Assembly: GCF_051020975.1 (NCBI RefSeq)
Contig: NW_027478158.1
Span: 19,654,001-19,718,000 of the forward strand
DNA from: Osmia lignaria lignaria
Lineage: Eukaryota; Arthropoda; Insecta; Hymenoptera; Megachilidae
DNA length: 64,000 nt
Reading direction: 5' to 3'
Shown here piece by piece: positions 1 through 11,167 of this stretch. The translations under genes and the position numbers were made by a program. The notes beneath the pieces were generated by a model. That model was not told the origin of the DNA. It ran no database searches and saw nothing but the letters and a program-made list of their open reading frames with translations. Positions within the stretch are counted from its first letter, which is position 1; the number at the start of each line of letters is the position of its first letter.

Positions 1-219
1 AGCTCGCAATAGTGCAGAGTTATCTCAAAGAAAGAGGCCACGGTGTTTCTGCACCTCTATTATGTTGGTGCAGCTTCGGAACTTTTAAATATCTTGATAT
101 ATCTCGAGAACTACGCATCTGATCAAAAAATATCATAGAACATAAAAAGTAGGAAACTTAATTGTCTACAAATAAGGTCTCTTAACATTTTGGCATAGCT
201 CGCTTCGTTTCCGAGATAT
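1..219 (+). repeat. Partial left-edge monomer (unit positions 104-322)
   Basis: The window opens inside a monomer. This copy carries a distinctive set of variants: AAAGAAAGAGGCC, a CACCTC in place of TATCTC, and TGCAGCTTCGG in place of TGCGGCTTCGG. The AGAGG and TGCAG changes recur together in the units starting at 54,960, 58,496 and 63,001, all in the right-hand part of the window. Confidence 0.95.
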
Positions 220-444
220 TTGCAGATTTATCTCAAGGGAAGGGGCCTGACGGACATATTTCGAGATATTTCTTCTTCTTGTTGTTCTTCTTCTGCACAG
301 CTAAGCTGGAAGTGGCATTTGCAGCTCGCAATAGTGCAGAGTTATCGCAAAGAAAGGGGCCACGGTGTTTCTGTATCTCTATTATGTTGGTGCGGCTTCG
401 GAACTTTTAAATATCTTGATATATCTCGAGAACTACGCATCTGA
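220..444 (+). other. Representative 74-codon open frame of the monomer, probably non-coding
   Basis: Unit positions 1-222 stay open in 179 of 198 complete monomers. The frame begins at TTG, not ATG, and runs from an upstream TAG at unit 299-301 to a TGA at 223-225, so it is about 82 codons stop to stop. The conceptual peptide has QIYLKGRG near residue 2 and a related QSYLKERG near residue 40, a Ser/Cys-rich run at residues 18-25 and CWCGFG near residue 56. No signal peptide, membrane span or known domain is evident to me. Three different stop mutations have been amplified with their repeat blocks, and no splice or poly(A) signal is apparent. It is recorded because it recurs throughout the array; I infer that it is not a gene. 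Confidence 0.8.
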
Positions 445-541
445 TCAAAAAATATCATAGAACATAAATTGTAGGGAACATAATTCTCTACAAAAAAGGT
501 CTCTTAACATTTTGCCATAGCTCGCTTCGTTTCCGAGATAT
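220..541 (+). repeat. First complete monomer, used as positional reference
   Basis: Unit map read from this and neighbouring copies. Positions 1-28 hold TTGCAG, an ATTTATCTC stretch and an AAGGGGCC stretch. Positions 42-50 are TCGAGATAT. Positions 50-76 are a TTC/TTG tract. Positions 117-142 repeat 3-28. Positions 187-192 are TTTAAA. Positions 202-210 are ATATCTCGA, the complement of 42-50. TGATCA lies at 223-228. A-runs lie at 228-233, 247-251 and 273-278. The conserved CTCGCTTCGTTTCCGAG block is at 302-318. This copy has SYRK at residues 41-44 of the open frame (TAT CGC) and the rare mix of an ACGCATCTG ending with an AAATTGTAGGG tail. Confidence 0.95.
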
Positions 542-2473
542 TTGCAGATTTATCTCAAGGGAAGGGTCCTGATGGACATATTTCGAGATATTTCTTCTTC
601 TTGTTGTTCTTCTTCTGCACAGCTAAACTGGAAGTGGCATTTCCAGCTCGCAATCGTGCAGAGTTATCTCAAAGAAAGGGGCCACGGTGTTTCTGTATCT
701 CTATTATGTTGGTGCGGCTTCGGAACTTTTAAATATCTTGATATATCTCGAGAACTACGCCTCTGATCGAAAAATATCATAGAACATAAAAAGTAGGAAA
801 CTTAATTCTCTACAAAAAAGGTCTGTTAACATTTTGCCATAGCTCGCTTCGTTTCCGAGATATTTGCAGATTTATCTCAAGGGAAGGGTCCTGATGGACA
901 TATTTCGAGATATTTCTTCTTCTTGTTGTTCTTCTTCTGCACAGCTAAACTGGAAGTGGCATTTCCAGCTCGCAATCGTGCAGAGTTATCTCAAAGAAAG
1001 GGGCCACGGTGTTTCTGTATCTCTATTATGTTGGTGCGGCTTCGGAACTTTTAAATATCTCGATATATCTCGAAAACTACGCTTCTGATCAAAAAATATC
1101 AGAGAACGTAAATTGTAGGAAACATAATTCTCTACAAAAAAGGTCTCTTAAGATTTTGCCATAGCTCGCTTCGTTTCCGAGATAATTGCAGATTTATCTC
1201 AAGGGAAGGGGCCTGTCGGACATATTTCGAGATACTTCTTCTTCTTGTTGTTCTTCTTCTGCACAGCTAAGCTGGAAGTGGCATTTGCAGCTCGCAATAG
1301 TGCAGAGTTATCTCAAAGAAAGGGGCCACGGTGTTTCTGTATCTCTATTATGTTGGTGCGGCTTCGGAACTTTTAAATATCTTGATATATCTCGAGAACT
1401 ACGCATCTGATCAAAAAATATCGTAGAACATAAAAAGTAGGAAACTTAATTCTCTACAAATAAGGTCTCTTAACATTTTGCCATAGCTCGCTTGGTGTCC
1501 GAGATATTTGCAGATTTATCTCAAGGGAAGGGGCCTGAGGGACATATTTCGAGATATTTCTTCTTCTTGTTGTTCTTCTTCTGCACAGCTAAGCTGGAAG
1601 TGGCATTTGCAGGTCGCAATAGTGCAGAGTTATCTCAAAGAAAGGGGCCACGGTGTTTCTGTATCTCTATTATGTTGGTGCGGCTTCGGAACTTTTAAAT
1701 ATCTCGATATATCTCGAAAACTACGCTTCCGATAAAAAAATATCAGAGAACGTAAATTGTAGGAAACATAATTCTCTACAAAAAAGGTCTCTTAAGATTT
1801 TGCCATAGCTCGCTTCGTTTCCGAGATATTTGCAGATTTATCTCAAGGGAAGGGGCCTGACCGACATATTTCGAGATATTTCTTCTTCTTGTTGTTCTTC
1901 TTCTGCACAGCTAAGCTGGAAGTGGCATTTGCAGCTCGCAATAGTGCAGAGTTATCTCAAAGAAAGGGGCCACGGTGTTTCTGTACCTCTATTATGTTGG
2001 TGCGGCTTCGGAACTTTTAAATATCTTGATATATCTCGAGAACTACGCATCTGATCAAAAAATATCGTAGAACATAAAAAGTAGGAAACTTAATTCTCTA
2101 CAAATAAGGTGTCTTAACATTTTGCCATAGCTCGCTTGGTTTCCGAGATATTTGCAGATTTATCTCAAGGGAAGGGGCCTGAGGGACATATTTCGAGATA
2201 TTTCTTCATCTTGTTGTTCTTCTTCTGCACAGCTAAGCTCGAAGTGGCATTTGCAGCTCGCAATAGTGCAGAGTTACCTCAAAGAAAGGGGCCACGGTGT
2301 GTCTGTATCTCTATTATGTTGGTGCGGCTTCGGAACTTTTAAATATCTTGATATATCTCGAGAACTACGCATCTGTTCAAAAAATATCATAGAACATAAA
2401 AAGTAGGAATCCTAATTTTCTACAAAAAAGGTCTCCTAACATTTTGCCGTAGCTCGCTTCGTTTCCGAGATAT

Positions 2474-4727
2474 TTGCAGATTTATCTCAAGGGAAGGGGC
2501 CTGAGGGACATATTTCGAGATATTTCTTCATCTTGTTGTTCTTCTTCTGCACAGCTAAGCTGGAAGTGGCATTTGCAGCTCGCAATAGTGCAGAGTTATC
2601 GCAAAGAAAGGGGCCACGGTGTTTCTGTATCTCTATTATGTTGGTGCGGCTTCGGAACTCTTAAATATCTTGATATATCTCGAGAACTACGCATCTGATC
2701 AAAAAATATCATAGAACATAAATTGTAGGGAACATAATTCTCTACAAAAAAGGTCTCTTAACATTTTGCCATAGCTCGCTTCGTTTCCGAGATATTTGCA
2801 GATTTATCTCAAGGGAAGGGTCCTGATGGACATATTTCGAGATATTTCTTCTTCTTGTTGTTCTTCTTCTGCACAGCTAAACTGGAAGTGGCATTTCCAG
2901 CTCGCAATCGTGCAGAGTTATCTCAAAGAAAGGGGCCACGGTGTTTCTGTATCTCTATTATGTTGGTGCGGCTTCGGAACTTTTAAATATCTTGATATAT
3001 CTCGAGAACTACGCCGCTGATCGAAAAATATCATAGAACATAAAAAGTAGGAAACTTAATTCTCTACAAAAAAGGTCTCTTAACATTTTGCCATAGCTCG
3101 CTTCGTTTCCGAGATATTTGCAGATTTATCTCAAGGGAAGGGTCCTGATGGACATATTTCGAGATATTTCTTCTTCTTGTTGTTCTTCTTCTGCACAGCT
3201 AAACTGGAAGTGGCATTTCCAGCTCGCAATCGTGCAGAGTTATCTCAAAGAAAGGGGCCACGGTGTTTCTGTATCTCTATTGTGTTGGTGCGGCTTCGGA
3301 ACTTTTAAATATCTTGATATATCTCGAGAACTACGCCTCTGATCGAAAAATATCATAGAACATAAAAAGTAGGAAACTTAATTCTCTATAAAAAAGGTCT
3401 CTTAACATTTTGCCATAGCTCGCTTGGTTTCCGAGGTATTTGCAGATTTATCTCAAGGGAAGGGGCCTGACGGACATATCTCGAGATATTTCTTCTTCTT
3501 GTTGTTCTTCTTCTGCACAGCTAAGCTGGAAGTGGCATTTGCAGCTCGCAATAGTGCAGAGTTATCGCAAAGAAAGGGGCCACGGTGTTTCTGTATCTCT
3601 ATTATGTTGGTGCGGCTTCGGAACTTTTAAATATCTTGATATATCTCGAGAACTACGCATCTGATCAAAAAATATCCTAGAACATAAAAAGTAGGAAACC
3701 TAATTTTCTACAAAAAAGGTCTCTTAACATTTTGCCGTAGCTCGCTTCGTTTCCGAGATATTTGCAGATTTATCTCAAGGGAAGGGGCCTGACGGACATA
3801 TTTCGAAATATTTCTTATTCTTGTTGTTCTTCTTCTGCACAGCTAAGCTGGAAGTGGCATTTGCAGGTCGCAATAGTGCAGAGTTATCTCAAAGAAAGGG
3901 GCCACGGTGTTTCTGTATCTCTATTATGTTGGTGCGGCTTCGGAACTTTTAAATATCTCGATATATCTCGAAAACTACGCTTCCGATCAAAAAATATCAG
4001 AGAACGTAAATTGTAGGAAACATAATTCTCTACAAAAAAGGTCTCTTAAGATTTTGCCATAGCTCGCTTCGTTTCCGAGATATTTGCAGATTTATCTCAA
4101 GGGAAGGGGCCTGACCGACATATTTCGAGATATTTCTTCTTCTTGTTGTTCTTCTTCTGCACAGCTAAGCTGGAAGTGGCATTTGCAGCTCGCAATAGTG
4201 CAGAGTTATCTCAAAGAAAGGGGCCACGGTGTTTCTGTATCTCTATTATGTTGGTGCGGCTTCGGAACTTTTAAATATCTTGATATATCTCGAGAACTAC
4301 GCATCTGATCAAAAAATATCGTAGAACATAAAAAGTAGGAAACTTAATTCTCTACAAATAAGGTGTCTTAACATTTTGCCATAGCTCGCTTGGTTTCCGA
4401 GATATTTGCAGATTTATCTCAAGGGAAGGGGCCTGAGGGACATATTTCGAGATATTTCTTCATCTTGTTGTTCTTCTTCTGCACAGCTAAGCTGGAAGTG
4501 GCATTTGCAGCTCGCAATAGTGCAGAGTTACCTCAAAGAAAGGGGCCACGGTGTGTCTGTATCTCTATTATGTTGGTGCGGCTTCGGAACTTTTAAATAT
4601 CTTGATATATCTCGAGAACTACGCATCTGTTCAAAAAATATCATAGAACATAAAAAGTAGGAATCCTAATTTTCTACAAAAAAGGTCTCCTAACATTTTG
4701 CCGTAGCTCGCTTCGTTTCCGAGATAT
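2474..4727 (+). repeat. Zone A 7-mer HOR, copy 2 (2,254 bp)
   Basis: Units at 2474, 2796, 3118, 3440, 3762, 4084 and 4406. The stretch from about 1,600 to 3,670 is nearly identical to that from about 3,850 to 5,925. Shared rare marks include GGAACTCTTAAA (2474 and 4728), CTACGCCGCTG (2796 and 5050), TATTGTGTTGG (3118 and 5372) and CCGAGGTATTTG just before 3440 and 5694. I saw few differences, for example CATATCTCGAG against CATATTTCGAG near 3,477 and 5,731. Confidence 0.9.
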
Positions 4728-6015
4728 TTGCAGATTTATCTCAAGGGAAGGGGCCTGAGGGACATATTTCGAGATATTTCTTCATCTTGTTGTTCTTCTT
4801 CTGCACAGCTAAGCTGGAAGTGGCATTTGCAGCTCGCAATAGTGCAGAGTTATCGCAAAGAAAGGGGCCACGGTGTTTCTGTATCTCTATTATGTTGGTG
4901 CGGCTTCGGAACTCTTAAATATCTTGATATATCTCGAGAACTACGCATCTGATCAAAAAATATCATAGAACATAAATTGTAGGGAACATAATTCTCTACA
5001 AAAAAGGTCTCTTAACATTTTGCCATAGCTCGCTTCGTTTCCGAGATATTTGCAGATTTATCTCAAGGGAAGGGTCCTGATGGACATATTTCGAGATATT
5101 TCTTCTTCTTGTTGTTCTTCTTCTGCACAGCTAAACTGGAAGTGGCATTTCCAGCTCGCAATCGTGCAGAGTTATCTCAAAGAAAGGGGCCACGGTGTTT
5201 CTGTATCTCTATTATGTTGGTGCGGCTTCGGAACTTTTAAATATCTTGATATATCTCGAGAACTACGCCGCTGATCGAAAAATATCATAGAACATAAAAA
5301 GTAGGAAACTTAATTCTCTACAAAAAAGGTCTCTTAACATTTTGCCATAGCTCGCTTCGTTTCCGAGATATTTGCAGATTTATCTCAAGGGAAGGGTCCT
5401 GATGGACATATTTCGAGATATTTCTTCTTCTTGTTGTTCTTCTTCTGCACAGCTAAACTGGAAGTGGCATTTCCAGCTCGCAATCGTGCAGAGTTATCTC
5501 AAAGAAAGGGGCCACGGTGTTTCTGTATCTCTATTGTGTTGGTGCGGCTTCGGAACTTTTAAATATCTTGATATATCTCGAGAACTACGCCTCTGATCGA
5601 AAAATATCATAGAACATAAAAAGTAGGAAACTTAATTCTCTATAAAAAAGGTCTCTTAACATTTTGCCATAGCTCGCTTGGTTTCCGAGGTATTTGCAGA
5701 TTTATCTCAAGGGAAGGGGCCTGACGGACATATTTCGAGATATTTCTTCTTCTTGTTGTTCTTCTTCTGCACAGCTAAGCTGGAAGTGGCATTTGCAGCT
5801 CGCAATAGTGCAGAGTTATCGCAAAGAAAGGGGCCACGGTGTTTCTGTATCTCTATTATGTTGGTGCGGCTTCGGAACTTTTAAATATCTTGATATATCT
5901 CGAGAACTACGCATCTGATCAAAAAATATCATAGAACATAAAAAGTAGGAAACTTAATTCTCTACAAAAAAGGTCTCTTAACATTTTGCCATAGCTCGCT
6001 TCGTTTCCGAGATAT
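4728..6015 (+). repeat. Zone A 7-mer HOR, copy 3 (truncated after four monomers)
   Basis: Units at 4728, 5050, 5372 and 5694 repeat 2474-3761 almost base for base. The match is lost just after 5,925, where copy 2 has TATCCTAG and CCTAATTTTC and this copy has TATCATAG and CTTAATTCTC. From 6,016 onward the variants are those of the zone B 16-mer. Confidence 0.88.
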
Positions 6016-9000
6016 TTGCAGATTTATCTCAAGGGAAGGGGCCTGACGGACATATTTCGAGATATTTCTTCTTCTTGTTGTTCTTCTTCTGCACAGCTAA
6101 GCTGGAAGTGGCATTTGCAGCGCGCAATAGTGCAGAGTTATCTCAAAGAAAGGGGCCACGTTGTTTCTGTATCTCTATTATGTTGGTGCGGCTTCGGAAC
6201 TTTTAAATATCTTGATATATCTCGAGAACTACGCATCTGATCAAAAAATATCATAGAACATAAAAAGTAGGAAACTTAATTCTCTACAAAAAAGGTCTCC
6301 TAACATTTTCCCATAGCTGGCATCGTTTCCGAGATATTTGCAGATTTAGCTCAAGGGAAGGGGCCTGACGGACATATTCCGAGATATTTCTTCTTCTTGT
6401 TGTTGCTCTTCTGCACAGCTAAGCTGGAAGTGGCATTTGCAGGTCGCAATAGTGCAGAGTTATCTCAAAGAAAGGGGCCACGGTGTTTCTGTATCTCTAT
6501 TATGTTGGTGCGGCTTCGGAACTTTTAAATATCTTGATATATCTCGAGAACTACGCATCTGATCAAAAAATATCATAGAACATAAAAAGTAGGAAACTTA
6601 ATTCTCTACAAAAAAGGTCTCTTAACATTTTGCCATAGCTCGCTTCGTTTCCGCGATATTTGCAGATTTATCTCAAGGGAAGGGGCCTGACGGACATATT
6701 TCGAGATATTTCTTCTTGTTGTTGTTCTTCTTCTGCACAGCTAAGCTGGAAGTGGCATTTGCAGCGCGCAATAGTGCAGAGTTATCTCAAAGAAAGGGGC
6801 CACGGTGTTTCTGTATCTCTATTATGTTAGTGCGGCTTCGGAACTTTTAAATATCTTGATATATCTCGAGAACTACGCATCTGTTCAAAAAATATCATAG
6901 AACATAAAAAGTAGGAATCCCAATTTTCTACAAAAAAGGTCTCTTAACATTTTGCCGTAGCTCGCTTCGTTTCCGAGATATTTGCGGATTTATCTCAAGG
7001 GAAGGGGCCTGACGGACATATTTCCAGATATTTCTTCTTCTTGTTGTTCTTCTTCTGCACAGCTAAGCTGGAAGTGGCATCTGCAGCTGGCAATAGTGCA
7101 GAGTTATCTCAAGGAAAGGGGCCACGGTGTTTCTGTATCTCTATTATGTTGGTGCGGCTTCGGAACTTTTAAATATCTTGATATATCTCGAGAACTACGC
7201 ATCTGATCAAAAAATATCGGAGAACATAAAAAGTAGGAAACCTAATTTTCTACAAAAAAGGTCGCTTAACATTTTGCCGTAGCTCGCTTCGTTTCCGAGA
7301 TATTTGCAGATTTATCTCAAGGGAAGGGGCCTGACGGACATATTTCGAAATATTTCTTATTCTTGTTGTTCTTCTTCTGCACAGCTAAGCTGGAAGTGGC
7401 ATTTGCAGCTCGCAATAGTGCAGAGTTATCTCAAAGAAAGGGGCCACGGTGATTCTGTACCTCTATTATGTTGGTGCAGCTTCGGAGCTTTTAAATATCT
7501 TGATATATCTCGAGAACTACGCATCTGATCAAAAAATATCATAGAACATAAAAAGTAGGAAACTTAATTCTCTACAAAAAAGGTCTCTTAACATTTTGCC
7601 ATAGCTCGCTTCGTTTCCGAGATATTTGCAGATTTATCTCAAGGGAAGGGGCCTGACGGACATATTTCGAGATATTTCTTCTTCTTGTTGTTCTTCTTCT
7701 GCACAGCTAAGCTGGAAGTGGCATTTGCAGCGCGCAATAGTGCAGAGCTATCTCAAAGAAAGGGGCCACGTTGTTTCTGTATCTCTATTATGTTGGTGCG
7801 GCGTCGGAACTTTTAAATATCTTGATATATCTCGAGAACTACGCATCTGATCAAAAAATATCATAGAACATAAAAAGTAGGAAACTTAATTCTCTACAAA
7901 AAAGGTCTCTTAACATTTTCCCATAGCTGGCATCGTTTCCGAGATATTTGCAGATTTAGCTCAAGGGAAGGGGCCTGACGGACATATTCCGAGATATTTC
8001 TTATTCTTGTTGTTCCTCTTCTGCACAGCTAAGCTGGAAGTGGCATTTGCAGGTCGCAATAGTGCAGAGTTATCTCAAAGAAAGGGGCCACGGTGTTTCT
8101 GTATCTCTATTATGTTGGTGCGGCTTCGGAACTTTTAAATATCTCGATATATCTCGAAAACTACGCTTCTGATCAAAAAATATCAGAGAACCTAAATTGT
8201 AGGAAACATAATTCTCTACAAAAAAGGTCTCTTAACATTTTGCCATAGCTCGCTTCGTTTCCGAGATATTTGCAGATTTATCTCAAGGGAAGGGTCCTGA
8301 CGGACATATTTCGAGATATTTCTTCTTCTTGTTGTTCTTCTTCTGCACAGCTAAACTGGAAGTGGCATTTCCAGCTCGCAATCGTGCAGAGTTATCTCAA
8401 AGAGAGGGGCCACGGTGTTTCTGTATCTCTATTATGTTGGTGCGGCTTCGGAACTTTTAAATATCTTGATATATCTCGAGAACTACGCCTCTGATCGAAA
8501 AATATCATAGAACATAAAAAGTAGGAAACTTAATTCTCTACAAAAAAGGTCTCTTAACATTTTGCCATAGCTCGCTTCGTTTCCGAGATATTTACAGATT
8601 TATCTCAAGGGAAGGGGCCTGACGGACATATTTCGAGATATTTCTTCGTCTTGTTGTTCTTCTTCTGCACAGCTAAGCTGGAAGTGGCATTTGCAGCTCG
8701 CAATAGTGCAGAGTTATCGCAAAGAAAGGGGCCACGGTGTTTCTGTATCTCTATTATGTTGGTGCGGCTTCGGAACTTTTAAATATCTTGATATATCTCG
8801 AGAACTACGCATCTGATCAAAAAATATCATAGAACATAAAAAGCAGGAAACTTAATTCTCTACAAAAAAGGTCTCTTAACATTTTGCCATAGCTCGCTTC
8901 GTTTCCGAGATATTTGCAGATTTATCTCAAGGGAAGGGGCCTGACGGACATATTTCGAGATATTTCTTCTTCTTGTTGTTCTTCTTCTGCACAGCTAAGC

Positions 9001-11167
9001 TGGAAGTGGCATTTGCAGCGCGCAATAGTGCAGAGTTATCTCAAGGAAAGGGGCCACGGTGTTTCTGTATCTCTATTATGTTGGTGCGGCTTCGGAACTT
9101 TTAAATATCTTGATATATCTCGAGAACTACGCATCTGATCAAAAAATATCGTAGAACATAAAAAGTAGGAAACCTAATTTTCTACAAAAAAGGTCGCTTA
9201 ACATTTTGCCGTAGCTCGCTTCGTTTCCGAGATATTTGCAGATTTATCTCAAGGGAAGGGGCCTGACGGACATATTTCGAGATATTTCTTCTTGTTGTTG
9301 TTCTTCTTCTGCACAGCTAAGCTGGAAGTGGCATTTGCAGCGCGCAATAGTGCAGAGTTATCTCAAAGAAAGGGGCCACGGTGTTTCTGTATCTCTATTA
9401 TGTTAGTGCGGCTTCGGAACTTTTAAATATCTTGATATATCTCGAGAACTACGCATCTGTTCAAAAAATATCATAGAACATAAAAAGTAGGAATCCTAAT
9501 TTTCTACAAAAAAGGTCTCTTAACATTTTGCCGTAGCTCGCTTCGTTTCCGAGATATTTGCAGATTTATCTCAAGGGAAGGGGCCTGACGGACATATTTC
9601 CAGATATTTCTTCTTCTTGTTGTTCTTCTTCTGCACAGCTAAGCTGGAAGTGGCATCTGCAGCTGGCAATAGTGCAGAGTTATCTCAAAGAAAGGGGCCA
9701 CGGTGTTTCTGTATCTCTATTATGTTGGTGCGGCTTCGGAACTTTTAAATATCTTGATATGTCTCGAGAACTACGCATCTGATCAAAAAATATCATAGAA
9801 CATAAAAAGTAGGAAACTTAATTCTCTACAAAAAAGGTCTCTTAACGTTTTACAATAGCTCGCTTCGTTTCCGAGATATTTGCAGATTTATCTCAAGGGA
9901 AGGGTCCTGACGGACATATTTCGAGATATTTCTTCTTCTTGTTGTTCTTCTTCTGAACAGCTAAACTGGAAGTGGCATTTCCAACTCGCAATAGTGCAGA
10001 GTTATCCCAAAGAAAGGGGCCACGATGTTTCTGTATCTCTATTATGTTGGTGCGGCTTCGGAACTTTTAAATATCTCGATATATCTCGAAAACTACGCTT
10101 CTGATCAAAAAATATCAGAGAACGTAAATTGTAGGAAACATAATTCTCTACAAAAAAGGTCTCTTAACATTTTGCCATAGCTCGCTTGGTTTCCGAGATA
10201 TTTGCAGATTTATCTCAAGGGAAGGGGCCTGAGGGACATATTTCGAGATATTTCTTCTTCTTGTTGTTCTTCTTCTGCACACCTAAGCTGGAAGTGGCAT
10301 TTGCAGCTCGCAATAGTGCAGAGTTACCTCAAAGAAAGGGGCCACGGTGTTTCTGTATCTCTATTATGTTGGTGCCGCTTCGGAACTTTTAAATATCTGG
10401 ATATATCTCGAGAACTACGCATCTGATCAAAAAATATCATAGAACATAAAAAGTAGGAAACTTAATTCTCTACAAAAAAGGTCTCTTAAGATTTTGCCAT
10501 AGCTCGCTTCGTTTCCGAGATATTTGCAGATTTATCTCAAGGGAAGGGGCCTGACGGACATATTTCGAGATATTTCTTCTTCTTGTTGTTCTTCTTCTGC
10601 ACAGCTAAGCTGGAAGTGGCATTTGCAGCGCGCAATAGTGCAGAGTTATCTCAAGGAAAGGGGCCACGGTGTTTCTGTATCTCTATTATGTTGGTGCGGC
10701 TTCGGAACTTTTAAATATCTTGATATATCTCGAGAACTACGCATCTGATCAAAAAATATCGTAGAACATAAAAAGTAGGAAACCTAATTTTCTACAAAAA
10801 AGGTCGCTTAACATTTTGCCGTAGCTCGCTTCGTTTCCGAGATATTTGCAGATTTATCTCAAGGGAAGGGGCCTGACGGACATATTTCGAAATATTTCTT
10901 ATTCTTGTTGTTCTTCTTCTGCACAGCTAAGCTGGAAGTGGCATTTGCAGCTCGCAATAGTGCAGAGTTATCTCAAAGAAAGGGGCCACGGTGTTTCTGT
11001 ACCTCTATTATGTTGGTGCAGCTTCGGAGCTTTTAAATATCTTGATATATCTCGAGAACTACGCATCTGATCAAAAAATATCATAGAACATAAAAAGTAG
11101 GAAACTTAATTCTCTACAAAAAAGGTCTCTTAACATTTTGCCATAGCTCGCTTCGTTTCCGAGATAT
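6016..11167 (+). repeat. Zone B 16-mer HOR, copy 1 (5,152 bp)
   Basis: Sixteen monomers in a fixed order that repeats 5,152 bp later. Diagnostic units are: GCAGCGCGC with CACGTTG (6016); TTTAGCTC with CATAGCTGGCATCG (6338, 7948); TTAGTGCGG (6660, 9236); ATTTCCAGATATT (6982, 9558); TCGAAATATTTCTTATTC (7304, 10846); GGCGTCGG (7626); AGAGAGGGG (8270); ATTTACAG (8592); ATATGTCTCGAG (9558); TTATCCCAAAG with CACGATG (9880); and CACACCTAAGC with TGCCGC (10202). Several unit types occur twice inside the 16-mer, so it was itself built by earlier duplications. The second half of unit 6338 differs from its counterpart at 11490. Confidence 0.93.

Larger units (their letters stand above)
220..2473 (+). 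repeat. Zone A 7-mer HOR, copy 1 (2,254 bp, diverged)
   Basis: Seven monomers (units at 220, 542, 864, 1186, 1508, 1830 and 2152) whose variants line up with those 2,254 bp to the right. Examples are the SYRK-coding unit with the GTAGGGAAC tail (220), two consecutive units with GGGTCCTGATGG (542, 864), the CTTCCGAT ending (1508) and the CTGTTC ending with GGAATCC (2152). Units 1186 and 864 differ from their counterparts, so this copy is older or has been partly replaced. Confidence 0.82.

Noticed and set aside
202..222. CENP-B box-like sequence in CTTCGTTTCCGAGATAT
   Set aside because: It shares TTCG with the box but lacks the required A and the CGGG half.
270..296. TTC/TTG tract as an expanded microsatellite
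   Set aside because: It is short and constant in length in all but three monomers, so it is part of the unit and not a separate expanding locus.
220..541. GATA-factor sites at the GAGATA motifs
   Set aside because: The context is AGATAT or TGATAT, without the purine required by WGATAR, so the known consensus is not met.
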